Program-made: the position numbers and the translations under genes
Notes under the pieces: generated by a model
The model's database searches: none
The model's input: only the letters and a program-made list of their open reading frames with translations
What the model was told of the DNA's origin: nothing
Source: Marinifilum flexuosum
Lineage (GTDB): Bacteria; Bacteroidota; Bacteroidia; Bacteroidales; Marinifilaceae
Reading direction: 5' to 3'
Assembly (NCBI RefSeq): GCF_003610555.1
Contig: NZ_RAPQ01000008.1
Coordinates: 860,490-924,489 of the forward strand
Length of the DNA: 64,000 nucleotides
Shown here: one piece after another, positions 32,694-41,062 of the stretch
Numbering within the stretch: the first letter of the stretch is position 1
Layout: each line of letters opens with the position of its first letter

Positions 32694-35669
32694 ATGGAAG
32701 AAATTTCGATTTCGAAAATTTATAAGCGAAAGAAGAACGACCGTGATATTTTTCAGGAATTGATGCCTTACAAAGTGAAGGAGATTCTGTTGATTGCAAC
32801 TTATTACGACGCATATACAATTGTTCGTGAAGGACAATTCTCAGATAAAATTGTTGGTGAATATTTACAGTTGAATTTGTATGCAGCGCCACGTTTTACG
32901 AGTGTTGCTACAAACGAAGAAGCACTGGAAGCACTTGAGAATCGTCATTACGATATGGTGATTTTAATGGCTGGTTTGGACAAGGAATCACCATTAGAGT
33001 TAAGCCAGGAAATTAAAAAGGTTGATCCTGAAATTCCTGTTTTGGTTTTGGTGAATAACAATAGCGATTTGGCTTATTTCGATCGCGCTGCAGACAAAAT
33101 CAAAAACAATATCGACCGAGTATTTGTTTGGAATGGTTCAACCAAGATATTTATGGCAATGACCAAGTATATTGAGGATAAAATGAATCTTGAAACGGAT
33201 ACCAAGAGTGGTGATGTACGTGTAATTCTTTTGGCAGAAGATTCGGTGAAATATTATTCCAGATATCTTCCTTTACTCTACACCTCGGTGATGACACAAA
33301 CACAAAAGGTGATATCTGATGAAGGTGATATTGATGAGTTGCATAAGATTTTAAAGATGCGTGCTCGACCGAAAGTGATTTTGGTAAGTACATTCGAGGA
33401 TGCAGTTGATGTTGTAGATAAATATCTTGAAAACTTACTTTGTGTAATCTCCGATGTTCGATTTGCACGTGATGGCAAATTGGATGATGATTCGGGTGTT
33501 GATTTGATAAAATACGTGCAGGCAAAAAACATGAGAATACCATGTTTGATGCAATCGCATGATACCGATAATGCAATTAGAGCAATGCAGGTTGATGCTG
33601 ATTTTATAAACAAAAACAGCGATACTTTGGCATTGGATATTTATAATTTCATTTACACCAAATTGGGATTTGGTGATTTTGTTTTCCGTAACCAAAGTGG
33701 AACACGTGTTGCAGTGGCAAAATCGATGGAAGAGTTTGAAGAGAAGTTAAGATTTGTTCCTGATGAATCATTGCTTTTCCACTCTAAACGAAATGGAATT
33801 TCAACCTGGCTGATGGCTCGTGGAGAGATTAACGTAGCTAAAAAGCTAAGAAGATATCAGATTGAAGATTTTAAATCCGTAAAGGATCTAAGGAAATTTT
33901 GTTTGGATGTATTCGAAGCTTCAAGAATTAAGCAGTTAAGAGGTAGAATTATTCGATTTAAGCCGAATATTGTAAATTCCAATCATTATATTGTTCGTAT
34001 GGGTAGAGGTTCCTTAGGAGGAAAAGGTCGTGGTCTTGCATTCCTAAGTAATTTTATTGAGAATATCTACTTCAAGAAATTGATTAAAGATATCAATGTA
34101 TCTATTCCTAAAACGGCTATTGTTGGGGTTGATGAGTATGATAATTTTATCGAGAAAAATAATCTTTACGACAAGATATACCTTGATAAGAACTATAAGA
34201 AAGTAAAAGAATTATTCCTTAAAGGAGATATTCCTGATAAATTGGGAAATAAACTTCGCCAATATCTCGAAGAGATCAATAAACCAATTGCTGTTAGATC
34301 TTCAGGATTATTTGAGGATTCGCTAATGCAGCCTTTTGCAGGAGTTTATGCAACTTATTTGTTACCAAATAACGATCCGGATATCGAAGTGAGATACCAA
34401 CAGTTGGTTACGGCTATCAAGTTAATCTACGCCTCTATTTTTACACCTGAAGCTCAATCATATTTCAGCGCGGTTGATTACAAGATTGAAGAGGAGAAAA
34501 TGGCTGTTATCATTCAGGAAGTTGTTGGTCAGGAATACAATGGCAAATTCTATCCGAATATTAGTGGGGTTGCTCAATCGTACAACTACTATCCATTCTC
34601 ATACATGAAACCAGAAGATGGTTTTTCTGTAATGGCAATCGGATTAGGAAAGTATGTTGTAGGTGGTGAAAAAACTCACCGATTCTGTCCTGAACATCCT
34701 AAGTTGCAGTTGGCTTCAATCGAAGATCAGATTAAAGATTCTCAGAAATACTTCTATGCGATTGATATGCAAAAGGAGAATATTGATTTGATTAACGATG
34801 GTGAAGATGCAGTAACTATAAAATATGAGCTTGCAGAAGCAGAGAAAGATGGCAATTTATTGCACTGTGCTTCGGTTTATGATTTCCAGAATGACAGGTT
34901 AGAACCGGATTTGAATTTACGTGGACCAAGAGTGGTTGATTTTGCAAATATTTTAAAATACAACCAGGTACCAGTTGCACATGCCCTAAGCGTATTGTTG
35001 AATATCTTCAAACAAGCCATGGGAGCACCTGTTGAAATAGAGTATGCTGTTGATTTATCGAAAGGTAAGGATGGCAATCCAACTTTCCATTTGCTACAAA
35101 TTAAACCTTTGATTCGTCAGGAAATGAGTGTTGAGATTGATATGTCGAAGGTGGATCGCAATAAACTTGTTATGCTTGCCAATAAAGGTATGGGTAACGG
35201 AAAAGTGAACCATATCCGCGATGTAATCTATATGGATTTAAGCAAGTTTGACAGAACCAAGACCGAAGAAATGGCTGAGGAAATGGAGCTTTTAAACCAA
35301 AAAATGAAAGAGCAAGATCGTCAGTATGTATTGTTTGGTCCGGGACGTTGGGGAACCCGCGATAAGTTTACCGGAATTCCTGTACTTTGGTCTCAGATTT
35401 CGAATGCCAAAGTAATTGTAGAGCAAGGCTTGGAAGATTTCCCATTGGATGCTTCATTGGGTTCTCATTTCTTCCACAATGTAACATCGATGAATGTGGG
35501 TTATTTCTCAATAAAGAACAATTCGGAACTCAACTTTGTGAACATGGAAATGCTGGACAAGCAGGAGAAAATTGAGCATATTCATTACTTTAAACATGTT
35601 CGATTTAAAGAACCATTGGAGATTTTAATGGACGGAAAGAAACAAACTAGTGTAATTAGCTATAAATAA
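32694..35669 (+). CDS. Dual-receiver PEP/pyruvate-binding (PPDK_N-type) protein
   Basis: 991 residues. Residues about 30-160 form a receiver-like domain whose phospho-acceptor position is Met92 (DMVILMAG). Residues about 175-325 form a second receiver with apparently intact residues: E182/D183 (LLAEDS), D254 (VISDVRF), S288 (LMQSHD) and K307 (FINKNS). Residues about 430-860 match the ATP-grasp PEP/pyruvate-binding domain of PEP synthase/PPDK (RMGRGSLGGKGRGLAFL, PIAVRSSGLFEDSLMQPFAGVY). The swivelling phosphohistidine domain and the C-terminal PEP-binding TIM barrel of PEP synthase are absent; instead a family-specific C-terminus (QYVLFGPGRWGTRDKF) follows. It is thus unlikely to be an ordinary PEP synthase; a phosphotransfer or signalling function is inferred. 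A terminator follows. Confidence 0.8.
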   Translation: MEEISISKIYKRKKNDRDIFQELMPYKVKEILLIATYYDAYTIVREGQFSDKIVGEYLQLNLYAAPRFTSVATNEEALEALENRHYDMVILMAGLDKESPLELSQEIKKVDPEIPVLVLVNNNSDLAYFDRAADKIKNNIDRVFVWNGSTKIFMAMTKYIEDKMNLETDTKSGDVRVILLAEDSVKYYSRYLPLLYTSVMTQTQKVISDEGDIDELHKILKMRARPKVILVSTFEDAVDVVDKYLENLLCVISDVRFARDGKLDDDSGVDLIKYVQAKNMRIPCLMQSHDTDNAIRAMQVDADFINKNSDTLALDIYNFIYTKLGFGDFVFRNQSGTRVAVAKSMEEFEEKLRFVPDESLLFHSKRNGISTWLMARGEINVAKKLRRYQIEDFKSVKDLRKFCLDVFEASRIKQLRGRIIRFKPNIVNSNHYIVRMGRGSLGGKGRGLAFLSNFIENIYFKKLIKDINVSIPKTAIVGVDEYDNFIEKNNLYDKIYLDKNYKKVKELFLKGDIPDKLGNKLRQYLEEINKPIAVRSSGLFEDSLMQPFAGVYATYLLPNNDPDIEVRYQQLVTAIKLIYASIFTPEAQSYFSAVDYKIEEEKMAVIIQEVVGQEYNGKFYPNISGVAQSYNYYPFSYMKPEDGFSVMAIGLGKYVVGGEKTHRFCPEHPKLQLASIEDQIKDSQKYFYAIDMQKENIDLINDGEDAVTIKYELAEAEKDGNLLHCASVYDFQNDRLEPDLNLRGPRVVDFANILKYNQVPVAHALSVLLNIFKQAMGAPVEIEYAVDLSKGKDGNPTFHLLQIKPLIRQEMSVEIDMSKVDRNKLVMLANKGMGNGKVNHIRDVIYMDLSKFDRTKTEEMAEEMELLNQKMKEQDRQYVLFGPGRWGTRDKFTGIPVLWSQISNAKVIVEQGLEDFPLDASLGSHFFHNVTSMNVGYFSIKNNSELNFVNMEMLDKQEKIEHIHYFKHVRFKEPLEILMDGKKQTSVISYK

Positions 35670-35670
35670 T

Positions 35671-35697
35671 AAAAGGAGGCTTTAGGCCTCCTTTTTC
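35671..35697 (+). terminator. Rho-independent terminator after the PEP/pyruvate-binding gene
   Basis: The 10-bp stem AAAAGGAGGC / GCCTCCTTTT with loop tttag is followed by T. Confidence 0.85.
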
Positions 35698-35702
35698 AGG
35701 TA

Positions 35703-35733
35703 CAAAAAAGGCTGATCATTTGATCAGCCTTTT
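35703..35733 (-). terminator. Rho-independent terminator of fabD
   Basis: The 13-bp stem AAAAGGCTGATCA / TGATCAGCCTTTT with a 2-nt loop has its T run on the minus strand. It sits back to back with the preceding plus-strand terminator. Confidence 0.85.
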
Positions 35734-35751
35734 CAATATTATTTTAATGAA

Positions 35752-36642
35752 TTAAGCTTGGTATGAATCGATACCAGCAGTTTCCATTTTACGATCAACT
35801 TTCTTTACCAATCCTTGAATTACTTTACCAGGACCAACTTCGGTAAATGAAGATGCTCCATCAGCAATCATATTTACCATGGTTTGAGTAAAACGTACAG
35901 GAGCAGTTAACTGAGCAACAAGATTTTTCTTGATTTCAGATGGATCAGTAACAGGCTTTGCATTTACGTTTTGATATACAGGACAAGCTGGAGTAGAGAA
36001 GTTTGTGTTTTCGATAGCTTCTTCTAACTCAACACGAGCAGGTTCCATTAATGGAGAGTGGAATGCACCACCAACTTTCAAAGGTAAAGCTCTTTTAGCA
36101 CCAGCTTCTTTTAACTTTTCACAAGCAATTTCGATACCTTTCATGCTACCAGAAATAACCAGCTGACCTGGACAGTTGAAGTTTGCAGGAACAACTACCT
36201 CTTCGATTTCTGCACAAACTTTTTCAACAGTTTCATCATCTAAACCGATGATTGCTGCCATTGTTGAAGGTTCCATTTCACAAGCTTTTTGCATAGCCAT
36301 TGCACGCTGAGAAACCAATTTTAAACCATCTTCGAAAGATAAAGTTCCGTTAGCAACCAATGCTGAGAATTCACCCAATGAGTGACCAGCAACCATTTCT
36401 GGTTTGAAATCTTCACCAAGTGTTTTAGCTAAAATTACTGAATGCAAGAAAATTGCAGGCTGAGTAACTTTAGTTTGTCTTAGATCTTCGTCAGTTCCTT
36501 CAAACATTAAATTAGTAATGCGGAAACCTAGAATTTCGTTTGCTTTTTCGAAAAGTTCCTTAGCAAGTTCCGAATTTTCGTATAGGTCTTTACCCATACC
36601 AACAAATTGGGCTCCTTGCCCTGGAAATACATATGCTTTCAT
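35752..36642 (-). CDS. fabD: Malonyl-CoA:ACP transacylase
   Basis: Transfers malonyl groups from CoA to acyl carrier protein at the start of fatty acid elongation. About 296 residues from ATG at 36642; an in-frame TTG at 36654 would add four residues but is a poorer start. Motifs: AYVFPGQGAQFVGMG at the N-terminus, GHSLGEFSAL with the nucleophilic serine near residue 88, and the catalytic histidine in GGAFHSPLMEPA near 200. The Q of GQGAQ and the arginine in SQRAMAMQ match the family. It is a lone gene with its own terminator and a palindrome in its leader. Confidence 0.95.
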   Translation of the reverse strand: MKAYVFPGQGAQFVGMGKDLYENSELAKELFEKANEILGFRITNLMFEGTDEDLRQTKVTQPAIFLHSVILAKTLGEDFKPEMVAGHSLGEFSALVANGTLSFEDGLKLVSQRAMAMQKACEMEPSTMAAIIGLDDETVEKVCAEIEEVVVPANFNCPGQLVISGSMKGIEIACEKLKEAGAKRALPLKVGGAFHSPLMEPARVELEEAIENTNFSTPACPVYQNVNAKPVTDPSEIKKNLVAQLTAPVRFTQTMVNMIADGASSFTEVGPGKVIQGLVKKVDRKMETAGIDSYQA

Positions 36643-36666
36643 ACTTTTTTTCAATTTGTAATGATT

Positions 36667-36690
36667 ATTCTATATCCATACATATAGAAT
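36667..36690. promoter_or_regulatory. Palindrome in the fabD leader
   Basis: ATTCTATAT-ccatac-ATATAGAAT is a perfect 9-bp dyad, 24 bp upstream of the fabD ATG. Its size and position suit a repressor site or a promoter-overlapping operator. The binding protein is unknown. Confidence 0.4.
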
Positions 36691-36733
36691 AAAAATCATG
36701 GTAAGTTTTGAAATATTCCGGGCACAAATATAT

Positions 36734-36783
36734 TTAATCCGTTCGCAATCTGCAATTTTAGAATTTTATTGCGAACGGATTAA
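36734..36783. repeat. Long inverted repeat between folE and fabD
   Basis: A 16-bp perfect inverted pair, TTAATCCGTTCGCAAT (36734-36749) and ATTGCGAACGGATTAA (36768-36783), with an 18-nt A+T-rich loop. It lies 31 bp after folE on the minus strand. It may act as a terminator-like hairpin for folE, but the T tail is weak. Confidence 0.5.
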
Positions 36784-36813
36784 TATACTTCAAACCGGTA
36801 AGATTGATAAATT

Positions 36814-37440
36814 TTAGATAGTTTTTGCCGAAATTAATCGAATAAACTCCTCGCGAGTTGCAAGGTTTTCAAATGCTCCCGTAAAATCGGAAGTAGTTGT
36901 AATTGAATTTTGTTTTTGAACACCACGCATCGACATGCACATGTGCTGTGCTTCAATCACTACAGCAACGCCTAAAGGACTAAGCGTATCATTAATACAG
37001 TCTTTAATTTGAGTAGTTAAGCGTTCTTGCACTTGCAATCGGCGAGCAAATGCATCTACTACACGAGCTATTTTGCTAAGCCCGGTAATATATCCATTTG
37101 GAATGTAGGCTACATGAGCTCTTCCTACAAAAGGTAACATGTGGTGTTCACACATCGAATAAACCTCAATGTCTTTTACAATCACCATTTGTTTATAGTC
37201 TTCCTTAAACATTGCCGATCGTAAAATATCTTCTGGTTTAATGTGATATCCTTGTGTTAAGAACTGCATAGCTTTGGCAACACGCAAAGGAGTTTTCTCC
37301 AAACCTTCACGTTCTGCATCCTCACCAAGTAATTCTAAAACTTTTTTATAGTGATACATCAGTTCTTCTGTAGTTTCCTGATTGTATTTTTCTATTTTTG
37401 TGAATCCTTTATCTTCTTGTCCGTTAATTGAAAATTCCAT
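36814..37440 (-). CDS. folE: GTP cyclohydrolase I
   Basis: Converts GTP to 7,8-dihydroneopterin triphosphate, first step of folate (and possibly pterin) synthesis. 208 residues. Zinc ligands are in [20 protein letters not shown] (Cys and His) and [11 protein letters not shown] (second Cys). The family stretch [23 protein letters not shown] and the closing [14 protein letters not shown] are intact. It starts at ATG and is divergent from the MqnB-like gene across about 108 bp. Confidence 0.96.
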   Translation of the reverse strand: MEFSINGQEDKGFTKIEKYNQETTEELMYHYKKVLELLGEDAEREGLEKTPLRVAKAMQFLTQGYHIKPEDILRSAMFKEDYKQMVIVKDIEVYSMCEHHMLPFVGRAHVAYIPNGYITGLSKIARVVDAFARRLQVQERLTTQIKDCINDTLSPLGVAVVIEAQHMCMSMRGVQKQNSITTTSDFTGAFENLATREEFIRLISAKTI

Positions 37441-37548
37441 TCGTCACAGTGTTTTTAATAAGTCGTTGTATTGCTCTGCAAAATAAGTAATAATTTCACC
37501 TAATAAACAAACTTTTAGGTGCTTTGTTTTAGCTAAGTTCTTGCATTT

Positions 37549-38238
37549 ATGCATATTTTAATCATTACAGAGACATTTGATGTGCTCAAAGATTTTATTT
37601 CACAACTTGAATTAGAGGAAAATCTGGGTCAGAATTATGCTCGTTTTAAGTATCAAAACCAATCACTGGATATACTAATCTCGGGATATGGAGGCAGTAT
37701 GTCGGCCTATGAGTATGCGAAAGCCATAGGTAAATACAAGTATGATTTAGTCTTGCAATTTGGACAGTGCTATGCTTTAAAAGATCAGGTTGAAAAAAAT
37801 CAATTGGTATGTATTATTGATGATTATTTTGGAGATATTGGAATTGGTGAGGAAAGTAATTTTGCTTCTGTTTTTGATTTACAGCTACGAAATAAAAACG
37901 AAGTTCCATTTAAAAATGAAATATTAGAAAACGATACGCTGATTCCAGAAGTGTTTTCTGATTTTAGAAAAGTGAGTGGAATTACTTGCAATGCAATTCC
38001 AACAAATCTTAACTCCATAGCTAATGCCTATATCAAGAATTATCCCGATGTAATCAGCAGGGAAGGAGCAAATTTGCTTTATATCTGCCAAAAGGAAAAT
38101 GTGAAATTAATTCAGATGTTTTATGTGCTAGAAAATATTGAGAATGCTCAATTCAAGATTACTCCTGACGAGCAAATGATGAAAGTAGTTACTGAAAAAA
38201 TTGAACAGGTTTTGAATGAATCTGTAATGCTTACTTAG
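37549..38238 (+). CDS. Nucleosidase of the MTAN/futalosine hydrolase type (divergent)
   Basis: 229 residues with the purine nucleoside phosphorylase/MTAN fold. It begins MHILIITETFDVLKDF, and has ILISGYGGSMSAYEYAKAI (the glycine-rich G-x-G-x-x-A strand) and VLQFGQCYAL. The catalytic-region counterpart is SREGANLLYICQKENVKLIQMFYVLENIE, equivalent to the usual MEGAA...FRxISN but clearly diverged. Futalosine hydrolase (MqnB) is the nearest family that I recognise in this phylum; that would place it in menaquinone synthesis. Function is therefore tentative. Its last 8 bp overlap the converging MATE gene. Confidence 0.55.
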   Translation: MHILIITETFDVLKDFISQLELEENLGQNYARFKYQNQSLDILISGYGGSMSAYEYAKAIGKYKYDLVLQFGQCYALKDQVEKNQLVCIIDDYFGDIGIGEESNFASVFDLQLRNKNEVPFKNEILENDTLIPEVFSDFRKVSGITCNAIPTNLNSIANAYIKNYPDVISREGANLLYICQKENVKLIQMFYVLENIENAQFKITPDEQMMKVVTEKIEQVLNESVMLT

Positions 38239-39535
38239 AGAAATGAATCAACACCGCTTTTTTGTAATAAATGGCCTGAAAAAGTCCTCGGGCAAACATG
38301 AAGCCTAACATTGCGATCCAAAGTCCATGGTTCTCTAAGCTGCTATTTAAGAAGTAATAAAGAGGTATAAAAATTAGAATGGTTGCTGCCATCATGGTCT
38401 TGCGCATATAGCTAGAAGCTGTGGCACCAATAAATATTCCATCCATTAGGAATGAAGCAAAACTAAGGAGTGGCAGAAGTATAATCCATTTTAAATAATC
38501 TCTGGCAATTGCAAGAGTCGATTCAGCATCGGTTAATATTGATAAGATATCAATACCAAATAATCCGTATACACCTGTGAATAAAATACTGATTACAATT
38601 CCCCAAATAAATAGTAATCGAATAAGCTGAGATAAATTTTTTGAGTTGTTTGCACCAATAAATTTACCTACTAAAGCCTCTGCAGCGAAAGCAAAGCCAT
38701 CCATAAAATAGGAGAAGATAAAAAGAAACTGAAGTAGTAAGGAATTAACTGCAAGGATCTCTTTGTTTACACTTGCTGATTCGGTTGTGAAAAATGTGAA
38801 AACAAATATAATGCAGAGAGTTCTAATGAAAATATCCTTGTTGACTAAAAAAAAGTGCTTCAATTCATTCACCTTCATCATTCCTTTGGCACTCCAATAC
38901 TTGAACAAGCGTTTATAGTTTCTCAGGATAAAGAATAAAGCGATAAACAAGCTGCAATATTGAGCAATTAAGGTACCTAAGGCTACACCTTTTGCATCAA
39001 GCATTAATCCATATACAAAAAATGCCGATAGCGAAATATTAATAACATTCCCTGCAATTGCTATTAACATTGGAGTTTTGGCATTTTGCATTCCTATGAA
39101 CCATCCGTTTAATGCATAAAGACCAATGGTAGCCGGAGCGGCCCAAACTCTTATATAGAAATAGGATTTCGCAATGGTTTCAACTGACTCTTCACTCTCG
39201 ATTAACCAAAAGCTAAGCATAGCTATTGGTTTTTGAAGTATTAAAATAAGAATACTCCCAGCTAAAGCAACAGTAAGAGCACGGGATAAAGACAGAATAG
39301 ATTCGCTTAAGTTTCTTGCTCCATAAGCTTGAGCAGTAATTCCCGTAGTTCCCATTCGTAAAAAAGCAAAACCCCAGTATAAAAAGTTGAATATTGTACC
39401 ACCTAATGCAATTGCTCCAATAAAATCTACTTTTCCCAAATGCCCCATTAAAGCTAAATCAACAAGTCCTAACAAAGGAATGGTGATGTTACTAACTATG
39501 TTGGGTACTGCGATATTCAGGATTTTCTTGTTCAC
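38231..39535 (-). CDS. MATE family multidrug/toxin efflux transporter (DinF-like)
   Basis: 434 residues and about 12 predicted membrane helices, the standard MATE topology. It starts with GTG and reads NKKILNIAVPNIVSNITIPLLGLVDLALMGHLG, the typical first helix of the DinF-type branch, with ALGGTIFNFLYWGFAFLRMGTTGITAQAYGA next. The pseudo-repeat of six helices begins near residue 225. It exports cationic compounds by Na+ or H+ antiport in the inner membrane. The substrate is unknown. Its stop codon overlaps the end of the converging nucleosidase gene. Confidence 0.88.
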   Translation of the reverse strand: MNKKILNIAVPNIVSNITIPLLGLVDLALMGHLGKVDFIGAIALGGTIFNFLYWGFAFLRMGTTGITAQAYGARNLSESILSLSRALTVALAGSILILILQKPIAMLSFWLIESEESVETIAKSYFYIRVWAAPATIGLYALNGWFIGMQNAKTPMLIAIAGNVINISLSAFFVYGLMLDAKGVALGTLIAQYCSLFIALFFILRNYKRLFKYWSAKGMMKVNELKHFFLVNKDIFIRTLCIIFVFTFFTTESASVNKEILAVNSLLLQFLFIFSYFMDGFAFAAEALVGKFIGANNSKNLSQLIRLLFIWGIVISILFTGVYGLFGIDILSILTDAESTLAIARDYLKWIILLPLLSFASFLMDGIFIGATASSYMRKTMMAATILIFIPLYYFLNSSLENHGLWIAMLGFMFARGLFQAIYYKKAVLIHFSK

Positions 39536-39718
39536 GATTCAGCTTTTTATTTGCTGCACGAAAGTAGTTAAAAATCTTGTGCTAAAGGAAAAAACATTTG
39601 ACCTTTAAAATAAAAGACAAAAAAGTCTTAAAATAATTTGGAATTAATCTGAGTAAAAATTAGATTTGTTTCTAGTGACAAATAAACCTATATCAACCAT
39701 AAGTAAAATACAAAATAT

Positions 39719-40321
39719 ATGGCATTTGAGTTACCAAAATTAGCTTATTCATACGATGCGTTAGAACCGCATATTGATGCCAGAACAATGGAAATACACC
39801 ATTCGAAGCATCATGCAGGATATACAAATAATTTAAACGCTGCAATAGCAGGAACCGATTTAGAAGGCAAAAGTATTGAAGATATTCTTGCGGATATTTC
39901 ACAGCACTCTGTTGCTGTTAGAAATAATGGGGGAGGATTTTACAATCATGATTTGTTCTGGAAAGTAATGTCGCCTAATGGAGGAGGAAAACCTGCTGGT
40001 GATTTACTTACAGCAATTGAAAAAGATTTTGGATCGTTTGATGCTTTTAAAGAAGAATTTTCGAAAGCAGCGGCAACAAGGTTTGGTTCTGGCTGGGCTT
40101 GGTTAGTAAAACAAGATGATGGCAAGTTAGTAGTTACATCAACGGCAAATCAGGATAATCCTTTAATGGATGTTGCAGATGTTAAAGGAACTCCAATTTT
40201 AGGATTGGACGTCTGGGAGCATGCATATTACTTAAAGTTTCAAAATAGAAGACCTGATTACATCTCAGTTTTCTGGGAAGTAATCAATTGGGAGGAAGTG
40301 GTTAAACGCTTTCAGGATTAG
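39719..40321 (+). CDS. Superoxide dismutase, Mn-type signature
   Basis: Dismutates superoxide to hydrogen peroxide and O2 in the cytoplasm; no signal peptide. 200 residues. Metal ligands are His27, His77, Asp164 and His168 ([12 protein letters not shown]). The two positions that separate Mn from Fe enzymes are Gly73 (four before His77, in GGGFYNH) and Gln145 in ANQDNPL, the MnSOD pattern. A second, Fe-type gene follows 126 bp later. A terminator separates the two. Confidence 0.93.
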   Translation: MAFELPKLAYSYDALEPHIDARTMEIHHSKHHAGYTNNLNAAIAGTDLEGKSIEDILADISQHSVAVRNNGGGFYNHDLFWKVMSPNGGGKPAGDLLTAIEKDFGSFDAFKEEFSKAAATRFGSGWAWLVKQDDGKLVVTSTANQDNPLMDVADVKGTPILGLDVWEHAYYLKFQNRRPDYISVFWEVINWEEVVKRFQD

Positions 40322-40346
40322 TTTTGTTTATTGTTTTTTTGATTTT

Positions 40347-40380
40347 GGGGCCGGTTCTTTATAAAGGAATCGGCCTTTTT
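40347..40380 (+). terminator. Rho-independent terminator between the two sod genes
   Basis: The stem GGCCGGTTC / GAATCGGCC (one G-T pair) with a 9-nt loop is followed by five T, so the two genes need not be co-transcribed. Confidence 0.8.
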
Positions 40381-40447
40381 GTGTTTTTTTATTGAATTTG
40401 TAATTTTTTATTGTGAAATTGAAGGGGAAATCAAAAAACAATAAAAA

Positions 40448-41029
40448 ATGGAACACAAACTACCTACTTTATCGTATGAATTAGGCGAATTAGAGCCGTA
40501 TATAAGTAAAAATACACTTGAATTCCATTACGGAAAGCACCATCAGGCTTACATTACAAACCTGAATAATTTAATTAAAGGAACTGCTTTTGAAGATGCA
40601 AGTATGGAAGATATTGTGAAACATTCTGAAGGAGGAATCTTTAATAATGGAGCACAGGTTTACAATCATACTTTTTATTTTGAAGCATTCAAGCCAAATG
40701 GTAGTGTTGAACCAAATGGAAAGTTAAAAGAAGCCATTGAAGTCTCTTTTGGTTCATTCGATAATTTTAAGGCTGAATTCTCGAAAGCCGGAGCTACATT
40801 GTTTGGTTCAGGATGGGTTTGGTTGGTAGTTGATACTGCTGGCAAATTGGCCATTATGAAGACCAAGAATGCAGGTAATCCGTTGCGTGATGGTTTTAAG
40901 CCTATTCTTACTATGGATGTATGGGAACATGCCTATTATTTAGATACTCAGAATGCACGTCCAAAGTACATCGAAAACTTCTGGAATATCATTAATTGGG
41001 AACTGGTTGAAAAACGATTCGAAGAATAA
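40448..41029 (+). CDS. Superoxide dismutase, Fe-type signature
   Basis: 193 residues, same fold as its neighbour. Ligands are His27, His74, Asp157 and His161 ([24 protein letters not shown]). The discriminating positions read Gln70 (four before His74, FNNGAQVYNH) and Ala142 in NAGNPL in place of Gln, the FeSOD pattern. It therefore probably uses iron, while the upstream gene uses manganese. Both lack signal peptides. It ends before a strong bidirectional terminator. Confidence 0.93.
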   Translation: MEHKLPTLSYELGELEPYISKNTLEFHYGKHHQAYITNLNNLIKGTAFEDASMEDIVKHSEGGIFNNGAQVYNHTFYFEAFKPNGSVEPNGKLKEAIEVSFGSFDNFKAEFSKAGATLFGSGWVWLVVDTAGKLAIMKTKNAGNPLRDGFKPILTMDVWEHAYYLDTQNARPKYIENFWNIINWELVEKRFEE

Positions 41030-41031
41030 AT

Positions 41032-41062
41032 AAAAAAGGGTGATTTCAATCACCCTTTTTTT
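41032..41062. terminator. Bidirectional terminator after the Fe-type sod gene
   Basis: The stem AAAAAAGGGTGATT / AATCACCCTTTTTT with a 2-nt loop lies between converging genes. Confidence 0.85.

Noticed and set aside
32575-32892. Minus-strand open frame across the start of the PEP/pyruvate-binding gene
   Set aside because: It overlaps the real gene and its leader and has no protein-like features.
33151-33695. Several long minus-strand open frames
   Set aside because: All are shadows of the 991-residue plus-strand gene, with no family motifs.
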